The translations under genes and the position numbers were made by a program. A stretch of DNA of 16,174 nt. Source: Candidatus Yonathbacteria bacterium CG17_big_fil_post_rev_8_21_14_2_50_43_9 (GTDB lineage: Bacteria; Patescibacteriota; Minisyncoccia; Phycocordibacterales; UBA1550). The DNA lies in contig PCUO01000006.1 of NCBI GenBank assembly GCA_002771015.1, positions 1-16,174 on the forward strand, in the 5' to 3' direction. The notes under the pieces were generated by a model, which searched no databases, was not told the origin of the DNA, and saw only the letters and a program-made list of their open reading frames with translations. Within the stretch, counting starts at the first letter, position 1, and every line of letters starts with the position of its first letter. Positions 5,825-13,415 of this stretch are shown one piece after another.

Positions 5825-5927
5825 AACGTAGAATATTGAATGTGGAATTTCGAATGAGCAGTAAGAAACGTGCGTGAAGCCAAAGGCTTCACGCACGTTC
5901 TATTCAATATTCTACATTCAATATTCT
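5823..5927. terminator. Bidirectional hairpin cluster between convergent genes
   Basis: AACGTGCGTGAAGCC (5867-5881) pairs with GGCTTCACGCACGTT (5885-5899) over an AAA loop, 15 bp and perfect. An outer pair, AGAATATTGAATGT (5830-5843) with ACATTCAATATTCT (5914-5927), encloses it; a second copy of ATTCAATATTCT (5902-5913) allows another register. The position between two convergent stop codons fits a shared terminator. Confidence 0.65.
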
Positions 5928-5929
5928 CT

Positions 5930-7009
5930 CTAGAGCGGATTCTTCGCTCCGCGGACTTCAAAGTGGAGGTGAGCTCCAGTTGATCTGCCGGTGTTCCCAA
6001 CCTCCCCGATCCACTGACCCTTTTTAACACGCCCACCAACAGATGTGTAAACAGCACTCAAGTGTCCATAGAGGGTTTGTGTGCCGTTTGGATGTTCAAT
6101 GACAATGTAGTTGCCATACCCGCCGAAACATGTGCGACCGCAAGATCCAGTTTTGAACCTGCTTACAATAACCGTACCTTCAGCCGCCGCATACACTGGT
6201 GTGCCTATTGGGGCTCCGTAATCAACACCGTTGTATCCGTGAGTACCTTGCGTTTTGTGACCATCAGGAATGGGGTGCGAGTAGTACCCTGCATAAGATG
6301 GGTACGAAGCGATTGTGCGAGAACGAGATGTAGTAGTAACTCCTGCAGAAGTTAGAACCTCCTTGCCATTTGGAACTATAATAATGTCGCCAATACTTAG
6401 TTTTTGATCAGCTGTCACATTGTTAAACTCAAGGATCTCATCTAGGTCTCCTTTGTACTTATTTGCAACCCCGCGGAGTGTGTCACCTTTTTGTACTGTA
6501 TGCTGAACCCCATCAATAGGGAGTATGACGAGATGCTGTCCTTCACGAAGTACCGAACCACGCGTAAGGTCATTTGCCCATAAAATAGTTTCTACGGTTA
6601 CACCAAACATATTTGCTACTTGTGAAATAGTATCTCCAGAACGAACAACATAAAGGCTAACTTTGCCTTGATGACCACTGGACTCAATATCCGCGATGGT
6701 GCCAGTAGGCCCTGCATCTGAGATAAACGCGCTGTCACCAATGATTGTAATATCTCCACCACCCATCGCCTTCCTTGGGTCAACGTTGGTTGCCGCTTCT
6801 AAAAATGCGATTGTCTGAGAATTTTGAGCCTCTGTGCTTGCAGAAACTACGGGTGTCTTGTCAGATTTGCCACCAAAATAGAAAAAAGCTCGAGCATGCA
6901 CGGAGGTCAATGGGGTTACCAAACCAAAACCAATCATAGCCAAAAAAAGCCCGGAGCTAGCGAACCCTGAAAAATATAAATATTTCGCCCAGCCTGCTTT
7001 CTTTTGCAC
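5930..7009 (-). CDS. LysM-LysM-M23 murein endopeptidase
   Basis: This 359-residue product is an exported or membrane-anchored peptidase of the M23 (LytM/lysostaphin-like) family, Zn enzymes that cut peptide cross-bridges in peptidoglycan. A hydrophobic N-terminal segment (about 12-35) serves as signal or anchor. Two LysM domains for glycan binding follow: YVVRSGDTISQVANMFGV (120-137, domain to about 164) and HTVQKGDTLRGVANKY (170-185, domain to about 213). The M23 domain (about 244-355) has metal ligands H257 and D263 (HGYNGVD) and HLH at 347-349; YGHLS is at 314-318. A local Cys pair is C290/C294. All catalytic ligands are present, so it should be active. The assigned start is GTG; the frame stays open for about 30 codons upstream without ATG, GTG or TTG. 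It stands alone, convergent with comM. Confidence 0.93.
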   Translation of the reverse strand: MQKKAGWAKYLYFSGFASSGLFLAMIGFGLVTPLTSVHARAFFYFGGKSDKTPVVSASTEAQNSQTIAFLEAATNVDPRKAMGGGDITIIGDSAFISDAGPTGTIADIESSGHQGKVSLYVVRSGDTISQVANMFGVTVETILWANDLTRGSVLREGQHLVILPIDGVQHTVQKGDTLRGVANKYKGDLDEILEFNNVTADQKLSIGDIIIVPNGKEVLTSAGVTTTSRSRTIASYPSYAGYYSHPIPDGHKTQGTHGYNGVDYGAPIGTPVYAAAEGTVIVSRFKTGSCGRTCFGGYGNYIVIEHPNGTQTLYGHLSAVYTSVGGRVKKGQWIGEVGNTGRSTGAHLHFEVRGAKNPL

Positions 7010-7119
7010 TCGGCTGAGGTCATTTAATTTTGTAGAAATATGTCTGTTGATAGGTATCCTTCTGTCGTGCGGTCGTGGGGTGGAAAGTAGCCCTATCGTC
7101 TAATAATTTTCGTAGCGAG

Positions 7120-7213
7120 GTTAGCAATTTTCTAGCGAGACGTAGTCAAAAAATCTTAGGAATATAGGAATATTTCGAAGGAATTTGACAAATCGTAGCA
7201 GGAAATTGAGAAC
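7120..7213. repeat. Second copy of the dispersed hairpin element
   Basis: GTTAGCAATTTTC (7120-7132) pairs imperfectly with GGAAATTGAGAAC (7201-7213). GTCAAA (7145-7150) pairs with TTTGAC (7184-7189), and the tip is AATAT-AGGA-ATATT (7161-7174). It shares with 3650-3749, in order and orientation, GCGAG, AAAAAATC, AGGAATAT, GGAATTT, CAAA and GTAGC. It lies between the divergent M23 and 7447 genes. Apart from this repeat, the DnaA-like boxes and the promoter, I see nothing in 7010-7446. Confidence 0.7.
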
Positions 7214-7323
7214 TGCAACAGAAAAGTTATTTGGCGACAAGGCTTGGTCTTTTCTGTAAACCTGGGGCTAATCCCCTAAGTTCTATAAATGATAGCACAA
7301 AAGAGGACCATTTGGGAAGGGGT

Positions 7324-7343
7324 TGTGGATATGCTGTGGACAA
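7324..7343. promoter_or_regulatory. Two DnaA-box-like 9-mers
   Basis: TGTGGATAT (7324-7332) and TGTGGACAA (7335-7343) each differ by one base from the consensus TGTGGATAA, are in the same orientation and start 11 bp apart. AT-rich DNA follows (7362-7408). No dnaA or other origin gene is in the window, so a DnaA-controlled promoter is as likely as an origin, and chance remains possible. Confidence 0.3.
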
Positions 7344-7404
7344 CTGAAAATCATCGACTTTTCGGTATAATTTTGATATTACATAAGATAAACAAGTATC
7401 TAAA

Positions 7405-7434
7405 TTGTACGCTCTCGCGAAAGTGTGCAATAAT
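7405..7434 (+). promoter_or_regulatory. Promoter of the 7447 gene
   Basis: TTGTAC (7405-7410) and AATAAT (7429-7434) with a preceding TGC (7426-7428, extended -10) have an 18-bp spacer. The ATG lies 12 bases after the -10, which gives a leader of only a few bases. An alternative TATAAT is at 7366-7371. Confidence 0.5.
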
Positions 7435-7446
7435 TCAATGTAACAC

Positions 7447-10023
7447 ATGTCTAGCTTCGAAAAACAAATGCTTAGTTCCGCAAAAGAAGGCTCCGAAGGG
7501 TCAAGCTCGTCAATCGGAGCCCAGCTATTATCGAAACTAACTAACGAAAATGCCGATTCAAAACTTAGAACTGCGGAAATACGCGAAAAAATAATAAGGG
7601 GTGGGATAGGGAGCAAGGGTGAGCCATCTGAAATCAAGGAATCCATTAAAAAAGCACAGGAAGAATCTGTCGTTATTGACGATACACTATCAAAATTAAA
7701 AAACGAGAAGGACGGGCTTTTGTTCACAATTGCGGATTTTCGTGTTAAAGAAAGAATGCTGGTGTCGGCTGGTAGAACAGACGAAGTAAACGCAATCAGG
7801 AAGGCTATTGTTGGTGCTCAAAACGAAGTAGACAAAATCAATGGTGTGATCCCTGAATCAACAGCTCTTGAGGACCACAAAAAAATTCAATCTATTGTCA
7901 GCGAGTGGTATGCCGAAAAGGAAAAAGTGGAGGAGGCTACTAAAAAAATCAATGATGCGGAAGAGATACTTAAAACAACGCCAGATGACGACAGTGTGCT
8001 TGGCGACGCAATACGCGGTGAAGCTGAGAAGGCAGAGGCAAAAGAGCGACTTGCTGTAGCTGAGCACGAAGCAGAACTAATTTTAGAAAAACAAACGCCT
8101 AGCACTGTTAGAGACGGAGGTATTCATCATACTAGCGAGGAAACCATCGAAGAAAGAAAATTTTTAAATAACCGCCACTCAGAAAGGGTTGCTCCTGGAA
8201 TTTTTGGTCTTAAAAAAGAAAACGAAGAAATGCAAAATGAAATGGATATACTTGCTACTGGTGCTAGCGAAGCGCCTGTGCAACAGTCGTCGGGCCCTGC
8301 TACAATAAACGAAACAGGTGTTGAAGAAAAAATTATGAAGCAAGAAATGCCACCGCTTAAATTTACTCTTGAGCATACAGACGACGAGAATAATCCTGAG
8401 GAAATTGATGCAAAAAACCCTCTACAGTCGAAATACGACATGGCGATGGACCGCCTTTGGAAAGAAAACGAGGCGAAAAGAAACGCAACTCTTGAAAAAA
8501 CAAATGAAGAAACTATTGTCAGCTCTAAATCTGCGCCTGAACCAGATGATGGCTCTCTCCTTCCTATAACTACAAAGAGCATAAAGGAAGTTGTCGGCAC
8601 ACCAACAGAAGGCCAAGAAGTTGCGTTTGAGAAATTTGAATCGCTTGTAGAAAATAAAGTTACGCGCGAGCAAGTACTTGCCAATATCGCAACACTAGGA
8701 GAGATGTCCGAAGCAAGAGCTGATGAAAAAAAAGTTCCAGAGGGATGGCTTCGTCGCGTGGGAGAAACATATAACAAAGTCCCGACTCGCTACAAGCTCC
8801 TGCTCACCGCTGGTATGGTTGTGTCTGGTATTGGCTCGGCGGCCATTGGAGCAACCACAGCTGTCGGAGCTATCGCCACTATCGGAGCCGGCCTGCGAGC
8901 GGTTGGCGGAGCAGGGCTTTTCGTCGCTATAGAAAAAGGACTTAAAATACGCGCTGAGAAAAAAGGTGACAAGCGTTCAGGAGTTGAAGAATTTCGCGAT
9001 ACTACAATTGCGGCAGCTCTTTCAATAGTTGTTGTTGGCGTATTGCCAAACATAATCAGCGGCTACGTTGTTGAACACGGACTATTCCAAAAAATATCCG
9101 ACTTTTTTGGGATTGGAGGAGCGCATGTGGAAGTGCCTGTTGAGAGTGGTGAATATATTCAAACCGCAAAAAGCGGTGATTCGATTTGGAAAATGGCAGG
9201 GAATATAGTTGTGGAAAAATTCCCCGATCTTTCTCCTGAACAAAAAACTTATGTTATTGATGCCATCAAAGACCGAGTTGAGAAATATCCTGAATCATAC
9301 GGTTTGACCGACGCGAACAATATTAATGTTGGAGAGGGCGTGGATTTTGGCGAAATTTTTAGAGACAAAGAATTTATGGACAGCACTTTGTCCTCTGCAA
9401 AAAATCTTACCCCTGAGGATGTGTCTAGCATCCAAAATTATGGAAATGAAACACATGCTAGAACAATAAGCGCTGAGGATTTCCTAAGTGAACCTCTTCA
9501 CACAACATTTACTCCCGAAGAACAAAACGCTATTATCCCCCCACAGGTAATACCGACACCGGAACAACCTGCTACAACACAAGAAGTCCCAACAAAAGAT
9601 GTTTTGATGGAAAATTATGTTCCACCAATGCCTCAGGATATTACCCCAGGGAACTCAGCGGATACTACTCGAATAGAAGCAATTTCTAGTTCCGCGCTTC
9701 ACGATGATATGAACAAACTTTTGGGCAAAAAACCAAATATTTTTGGTTTTGGTGAGATTGATGGTCTCGAGTCAAAAGACTGGACAGATCCTGAAGCAGG
9801 GTTTGGTTCTAAAACAGTCGGTGAAATAATGAGTGCAGGGGCGAATACTCCTTTACCGCCACTACAGAAACCGATTGGAATAAACAATCCTGTCCTTCTT
9901 GACGAGATTCAAAAGTATATTATGAATGCTGGAAAAGTTTCTGGGATAGAGGTAAAAATTAATTCAAGCCAGAAGCTTGATGAACTTGTTCGTAGCGCAA
10001 CCATTGCAAAACTATCAAAATAA
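7447..10023 (+). CDS. Large membrane protein with coiled coils and a LysM-like segment
   Basis: I do not recognise this 858-residue protein as a named family. Residues 1-440 are hydrophilic and Glu/Lys-rich, with long helical, probably coiled-coil stretches (about 60-130 and 140-220), and should be cytoplasmic. Three hydrophobic segments follow (about 448-470, 473-495 with a Gly/Ala-rich composition, and 518-545). The C-terminal 310 residues contain a LysM-like start, YIQTAKSGDSIWKMAGN (about 570-586), then a helical stretch and a Pro/Thr-rich linker (about 690-730). This suggests a protein that spans the inner membrane and contacts peptidoglycan, with a large cytoplasmic coiled-coil base. 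That is inferred from layout; the LysM match is partial and the second half of the domain is not typical. The ATG at 7447 has a near promoter and no Shine-Dalgarno sequence. Confidence 0.85.
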   Translation: MSSFEKQMLSSAKEGSEGSSSSIGAQLLSKLTNENADSKLRTAEIREKIIRGGIGSKGEPSEIKESIKKAQEESVVIDDTLSKLKNEKDGLLFTIADFRVKERMLVSAGRTDEVNAIRKAIVGAQNEVDKINGVIPESTALEDHKKIQSIVSEWYAEKEKVEEATKKINDAEEILKTTPDDDSVLGDAIRGEAEKAEAKERLAVAEHEAELILEKQTPSTVRDGGIHHTSEETIEERKFLNNRHSERVAPGIFGLKKENEEMQNEMDILATGASEAPVQQSSGPATINETGVEEKIMKQEMPPLKFTLEHTDDENNPEEIDAKNPLQSKYDMAMDRLWKENEAKRNATLEKTNEETIVSSKSAPEPDDGSLLPITTKSIKEVVGTPTEGQEVAFEKFESLVENKVTREQVLANIATLGEMSEARADEKKVPEGWLRRVGETYNKVPTRYKLLLTAGMVVSGIGSAAIGATTAVGAIATIGAGLRAVGGAGLFVAIEKGLKIRAEKKGDKRSGVEEFRDTTIAAALSIVVVGVLPNIISGYVVEHGLFQKISDFFGIGGAHVEVPVESGEYIQTAKSGDSIWKMAGNIVVEKFPDLSPEQKTYVIDAIKDRVEKYPESYGLTDANNINVGEGVDFGEIFRDKEFMDSTLSSAKNLTPEDVSSIQNYGNETHARTISAEDFLSEPLHTTFTPEEQNAIIPPQVIPTPEQPATTQEVPTKDVLMENYVPPMPQDITPGNSADTTRIEAISSSALHDDMNKLLGKKPNIFGFGEIDGLESKDWTDPEAGFGSKTVGEIMSAGANTPLPPLQKPIGINNPVLLDEIQKYIMNAGKVSGIEVKINSSQKLDELVRSATIAKLSK

Positions 10024-10058
10024 TCAATAATAAGATAATATATTTTTACTATGAACCC

Positions 10059-10173
10059 CGTTAGAGATAAAAGCGTTATGTTTTTGACACTAATAGGATA
10101 TAATGAGGTTATTATCATTAACAGCCTAATATAATAAAGACACGGAAACGCGCAGCGTTTCCTATCTCTAACG
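10059..10173 (+). promoter_or_regulatory. Structured leader or nested inverted repeat before the small acidic gene
   Basis: CGTTAGAGATA (10059-10069) is perfectly complementary to TATCTCTAACG (10163-10173), whose last base is two before the ATG at 10176. Inside are TTATTAT-c-ATTA (10109-10120) pairing with TAATATAATAA (10127-10137), and GGAAACGC-gca-GCGTTTCC (10144-10162) with a CGC-N3-GCG tip. TTGACA (10084-10089) and two TATAAT boxes (10099-10104, 10130-10135) also occur but are not well spaced. Confidence 0.45.
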
Positions 10174-10175
10174 TG

Positions 10176-10505
10176 ATGAAAAACCAAGAACTTCGCGACA
10201 TACTAATAAAAGAGCTCAGCATCGGCGAACTTCCAGAGGAAGCGCAAGACGAAATTGTCGTCAAGCTTGGCGAGGTTATTTTGAAATCGCTGACTATTGC
10301 TATTTTTGATAAACTTTCCTCTGAAGCGCGCGTGGAATTTGAAAAAATAGGAGCAAAGAACGACACTGCGTTGATTCAGGAATTTCTTGAGGAAAATATT
10401 CCAGACATGCACACATTGATGGAAGAAGAAGTGAGGAGAACCTTGCAAAACTACGCGGAACTGGAGGCTGGTGGGGGGAAGCCGAAAGCACGCGAGGGAG
10501 AGTAG
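10176..10505 (+). CDS. Small acidic helical protein, unknown function (DUF5663-like)
   Basis: The product is 109 residues from ATG 10176, or 110 from the adjoining GTG at 10173; I cannot decide between them. It is predicted to be almost wholly helical and acidic, with the pattern LPEEAQDEIVVKLGEVILK (residues 18-36) and FLEENIPDMHTLMEEEVRRTL (about 70-90), ending in a Gly/Lys tail. This resembles a short family I remember from CPR genomes as DUF5663; I hold that name with low certainty, and no function is known. No membrane segment, Cys or enzyme motif is seen. It lies alone between two hairpin-rich gaps, with no Shine-Dalgarno sequence. Its small size and charge would suit a partner or regulatory protein, but nothing in the sequence shows this. 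Confidence 0.75.
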   Translation: MKNQELRDILIKELSIGELPEEAQDEIVVKLGEVILKSLTIAIFDKLSSEARVEFEKIGAKNDTALIQEFLEENIPDMHTLMEEEVRRTLQNYAELEAGGGKPKAREGE

Positions 10506-10518
10506 AAGAGAAACAATT

Positions 10519-10620
10519 AACATTTGACCACTGACGTTTGACTTAAAAATACAAAGGGGGTGTTTTCGCTTTGCGCAAACACCCCCTTTGTCAATTGTCA
10601 CATGTTTTCTGTCACATGTT
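10519..10620. repeat. Nested palindromic element before the helicase gene
   Basis: The core is a 15-bp perfect stem, ACAAAGGGGGTGTTT (10551-10565) with AAACACCCCCTTTGT (10577-10591), with an inner CGC-TTT-GCG tip (10567-10575). Outer arms AACATTTGAC (10519-10528) and GTCACATGTT (10611-10620) match at 9 of 10 positions; GTCACATGTT is also repeated at 10597-10606. The layout is like 4179-4256. It may end the 10176 gene's transcript, though no U-tract follows. Confidence 0.7.
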
Positions 10621-10630
10621 CCTAATTTTG

Positions 10631-10639
10631 TGCTAAAGT
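10631..10639 (+). promoter_or_regulatory. Extended -10 of the helicase gene
   Basis: TGCTAAAGT is identical to the extended -10 before rpsO. It ends nine bases before the ATG at 10649. No clear -35 is present, which an extended -10 tolerates. Confidence 0.5.
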
Positions 10640-10648
10640 ACCAAAGTA

Positions 10649-12592
10649 ATGGAACATCTCAAACATCTAAATGCCAAGCAAAAAGAGGCAGCTCTTCACA
10701 AAAATGGACCGATTCTCATTATCGCTGGCGCTGGCACTGGAAAAACAAGCACGCTCACGCATCGCATTTTAAATCTCGTAAAAGAAGGGGTCCCCCCGAG
10801 CGAAATCCTCGCAATCACTTTCACGAACAAAGCCGCAAAGGAGATGCAAGAACGCGTGAATGAACTTCTTGCAAAGCATGGGTTTGATGCAGGCCTTCGA
10901 TACGGCGACGCGCGTCCATTCATTGGCACATTTCACTCGCTCGGAGTGCATATTCTTCGCGCACGCGCGCAAGTATTTAAACTTAACAAACATTTTACTA
11001 TTGTAGATAAAAACAGCGCTAGCTCGCTTATAAGGGAAGCGGTAAAGGAACAAGGGATTGATTCAAAACAATTTTCCCCAGACCGAATCGCGGGAGTTAT
11101 TTCTCGTCAAAAGAGCGCGCTTGTAACGCTCGCGCAATATAAAGCTGATGTAGGCAACGCGTACTTTCCAATGATTGTTTCTGCTGTGTGGGAACGCTAC
11201 GAAAGACTTCTTGCTCGCGAGAGCGCTCTAGATTTTGACGACCTAATCTTAAAAACAGTAATTCTTTTACGTGACCACCCAGAAGTTCGCCGAGAATATC
11301 AAAACAGATGGAAATACATTCATATAGATGAATACCAAGACACAAATGCGGTGCAGTATGAAATGGCTCGCCTGCTCGCTGGAGATACGATGAACATTTG
11401 CGCGGTTGGAGATGGCGATCAGAACATTTACAGTTGGCGCGGAGCAAACCTCCAAAACATTTTGAACTTTGAAAATGATTACAAAGGCGCGCAAACAATT
11501 CTTCTTGAAGAAAATTATCGCTCCACACAAACGATACTCGCTGTTGCAAACGACATCATCAAAAAAAATACTGTTCGCAAAGAAAAAAATCTTTTCACAA
11601 AAAATATTCTAGGCGACAAAATTTCTCTTATTGAGAGTTACGACGAGGGTGGGGAAGCGCGCGCCGTTGGAGAAAAAATTAAACACTTGATTGACAGTGG
11701 CACAGACCCCGAAGATATTGCGGTGCTTTATCGCGCAAACTTTCAATCGCGCGCTCTTGAAGAAGCATTTCTCATTATGGAGATTCCATACCAGGTTCTT
11801 GGTATACGATTTTTTGAACGCAAAGAAGTAAAGGACATTTTGTCTTATATACGCGCAGGGCTCAACCCAGAAAGCCTATCGGACATTAAGCGTATCATTG
11901 ATTCTCCTCCACGCGGTATCGGGAAAGCAACTATTATGAAAATGTTTGCAAGGGACGAGGAAAGCTTGCCTCAAGCTGGGAAAAAGCGTGTTGCAGAATT
12001 TTGGGCGCTATTGGAATCAATAAAGGGATACGCACTCGTGGAAAAAACCTCAAATCTTATTAAATTTGTTTCTGAAAAATCGGGAATGGAGGCATCGCTA
12101 AAAACTGGGAGAGACGAAGACAACGACAGCCTTGAAAACATTCATGAGCTCGTAACACTTGCTACCAAGTACGATATTTTACCGCCAGAAGAAGCGGTGG
12201 AAAAACTTTTGTGTGACGCAACGCTTGCGAGCGATCAGGACTCTATGATGAAAAGTTCTCGCGCAGTAAAGCTAATGACTGTGCACGCGTCAAAAGGGCT
12301 TGAATTTCCATACGTGTTTGTCACTGGGCTTGAACAGGATTTATTCCCTCACAAAAGAATGGGCGCAGGGCCTCAGTCAAAAGAAGACAGCGAGGAAGAA
12401 CGTCGTCTTTTCTACGTTGCTATAACGCGCGCAAAGAAAAAACTTTATCTCTCGTACGCATCCGTCCGAACAATTTTTGGGCAACGCCAAGTAAACGCGC
12501 CATCAGAATTCCTCTCCGACATAGACGACGCCTACACCGAACGCGAAATAGGGGGCGAAGGCGGTGAGCCCGTAATAAATATTAGCTGGTAG
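10649..12592 (+). CDS. UvrD/PcrA/Rep-family ATP-dependent 3'-5' DNA helicase
   Basis: This 647-residue superfamily 1A helicase unwinds DNA in excision repair and in removing blocks and proteins from replication forks. Visible motifs in order: Q motif LNAKQKEA (7-14), Walker A AGAGTGKT (26-33), motif Ia AITFTNKAAKEM (about 55-66), Walker B IDEYQDTN (about 224-231), motif III VGDGDQNIYSWRGAN (about 252-266), motif IV ENYRST (about 288-293), motif V VHASKGLEFPYVFV (about 548-561) and motif VI VAITRAKKKLYLS (about 590-602). All catalytic motifs are intact. It is shorter than typical PcrA or UvrD (about 720 residues) and stops about 45 residues after motif VI, so the flexible C-terminal RNA polymerase-binding tail is absent. 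Rep versus PcrA/UvrD cannot be settled. rsmA starts 19 bases after the stop and probably has its own promoter. Confidence 0.95.
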   Translation: MEHLKHLNAKQKEAALHKNGPILIIAGAGTGKTSTLTHRILNLVKEGVPPSEILAITFTNKAAKEMQERVNELLAKHGFDAGLRYGDARPFIGTFHSLGVHILRARAQVFKLNKHFTIVDKNSASSLIREAVKEQGIDSKQFSPDRIAGVISRQKSALVTLAQYKADVGNAYFPMIVSAVWERYERLLARESALDFDDLILKTVILLRDHPEVRREYQNRWKYIHIDEYQDTNAVQYEMARLLAGDTMNICAVGDGDQNIYSWRGANLQNILNFENDYKGAQTILLEENYRSTQTILAVANDIIKKNTVRKEKNLFTKNILGDKISLIESYDEGGEARAVGEKIKHLIDSGTDPEDIAVLYRANFQSRALEEAFLIMEIPYQVLGIRFFERKEVKDILSYIRAGLNPESLSDIKRIIDSPPRGIGKATIMKMFARDEESLPQAGKKRVAEFWALLESIKGYALVEKTSNLIKFVSEKSGMEASLKTGRDEDNDSLENIHELVTLATKYDILPPEEAVEKLLCDATLASDQDSMMKSSRAVKLMTVHASKGLEFPYVFVTGLEQDLFPHKRMGAGPQSKEDSEEERRLFYVAITRAKKKLYLSYASVRTIFGQRQVNAPSEFLSDIDDAYTEREIGGEGGEPVINISW

Positions 12593-12596
12593 CATT

Positions 12597-12605
12597 TGAT
12601 ATACT
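12597..12605 (+). promoter_or_regulatory. Extended -10 of rsmA, probably leaderless
   Basis: TGATATACT (TG-n-TATACT) begins four bases after the helicase stop and ends six bases before the rsmA ATG at 12612, which puts the predicted transcription start on or beside the start codon. No Shine-Dalgarno sequence is present. Confidence 0.55.
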
Positions 12606-12611
12606 ACTAAG

Positions 12612-13415
12612 ATGATTCACGCGAAAAAATCACTAGGGCAGAATTTTCTAAATTCAAAAACTGTTACACGAGATATTATTCGAGCTTCAGACCTTTTACC
12701 TTCTGACACCGTGCTTGAAATCGGGCCAGGGAAGGGGTTCCTTACATCAGAGCTTCTTGCCTCTGGAGCCCGTGTCATTGCTGTAGAAAAAGACGACCGA
12801 ATGATTCCGATTCTTTCAGAAAAGTTTAGCGAGGAGACTAAGAGGAAACAATTCACACTTGTTCATGGGGATATCATGGAAATCTTAAACCACCAAAATT
12901 TTTTTTCTAAAAACATGGGCGGGCAATCATACAAACTCGTTGCAAACATTCCATACTATTTAACAGGACAAATCATTCGTACTTTTCTTGGAGCAAAAGA
13001 AAAACCTGAACGAATGATTTTAATGGTTCAAAAAGAAGTTGCTACTCGCATTGTTGCGCGCGATAAAAAGGAAAGTATTCTATCTATTGCGGTAAAAGCA
13101 TATGGCGCGCCAAAACTTATCAAAAAAGTTTCTGCGCGCTATTTTACCCCTGCGCCGAAGGTTGATTCCGCGATACTATCTATTGAAAACATTTCAGGAA
13201 AAAATTTCCCAAACAAATCTGCGGAGCAAAGATTTTTTGAAATTGTACGAACAGGCTTTGCCCACAAAAGAAAAATTTTAGCAGGAAATCTGAAGGAAAT
13301 TTTTGGAGAAAGTACTCTTACTACACTCAAAGAAGCAGGCGTTTCTGATAATACCCGCGCGGAAGACATCACGCTTGATCAATGGCTAAATATTACATTG
13401 AGGTACCGACGGTAG
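12612..13415 (+). CDS. rsmA: 16S rRNA (adenine(1518)-N6/adenine(1519)-N6)-dimethyltransferase
   Basis: RsmA (KsgA) transfers four methyl groups from S-adenosylmethionine to two adjacent adenines in the 3' terminal hairpin of 16S rRNA, a late step and checkpoint of 30S assembly. The 267 residues match the family. The N-terminal signature KKSLGQNFL is at 5-13. The SAM-binding motif I is LEIGPGKGFLT (35-45), the ribose-binding acid is E59 in VEKDDR, HGDI lies at 85-88, and the catalytic motif IV is NIPYYLTG (112-119), the equivalent of the usual NLPYNI. Near residues 176-185 is the conserved FTPAPKVDSA. It follows the helicase by 19 bp but has its own -10 box. Its last 23 bases overlap the 3' end of the convergent minus-strand gene. 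Confidence 0.96.
   Translation: MIHAKKSLGQNFLNSKTVTRDIIRASDLLPSDTVLEIGPGKGFLTSELLASGARVIAVEKDDRMIPILSEKFSEETKRKQFTLVHGDIMEILNHQNFFSKNMGGQSYKLVANIPYYLTGQIIRTFLGAKEKPERMILMVQKEVATRIVARDKKESILSIAVKAYGAPKLIKKVSARYFTPAPKVDSAILSIENISGKNFPNKSAEQRFFEIVRTGFAHKRKILAGNLKEIFGESTLTTLKEAGVSDNTRAEDITLDQWLNITLRYRR

Noticed and set aside
7227..7727. Minus-strand open frame of 166 codons across the start of the 7447 gene
   Set aside because: Ser/Phe/Leu-rich mirror of Glu/Lys/Asp codons on the other strand; it runs over the hairpin-rich gap and promoter and shows no family resemblance.
8127..8777. Minus-strand open frame of 216 codons inside the 7447 gene
   Set aside because: Composition (Ser, Phe, Val rich) is what an antisense reading of the acidic coiled-coil region gives; no start signal or recognisable motif.
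10059..10620. CRISPR array from the repeated short palindromes
   Set aside because: No regularly spaced identical direct repeats and no spacers; the repeats are inverted and differ in sequence.
11097..11549. Minus-strand open frame of 150 codons inside the helicase gene
   Set aside because: Antisense shadow of conserved helicase motifs; no independent evidence.
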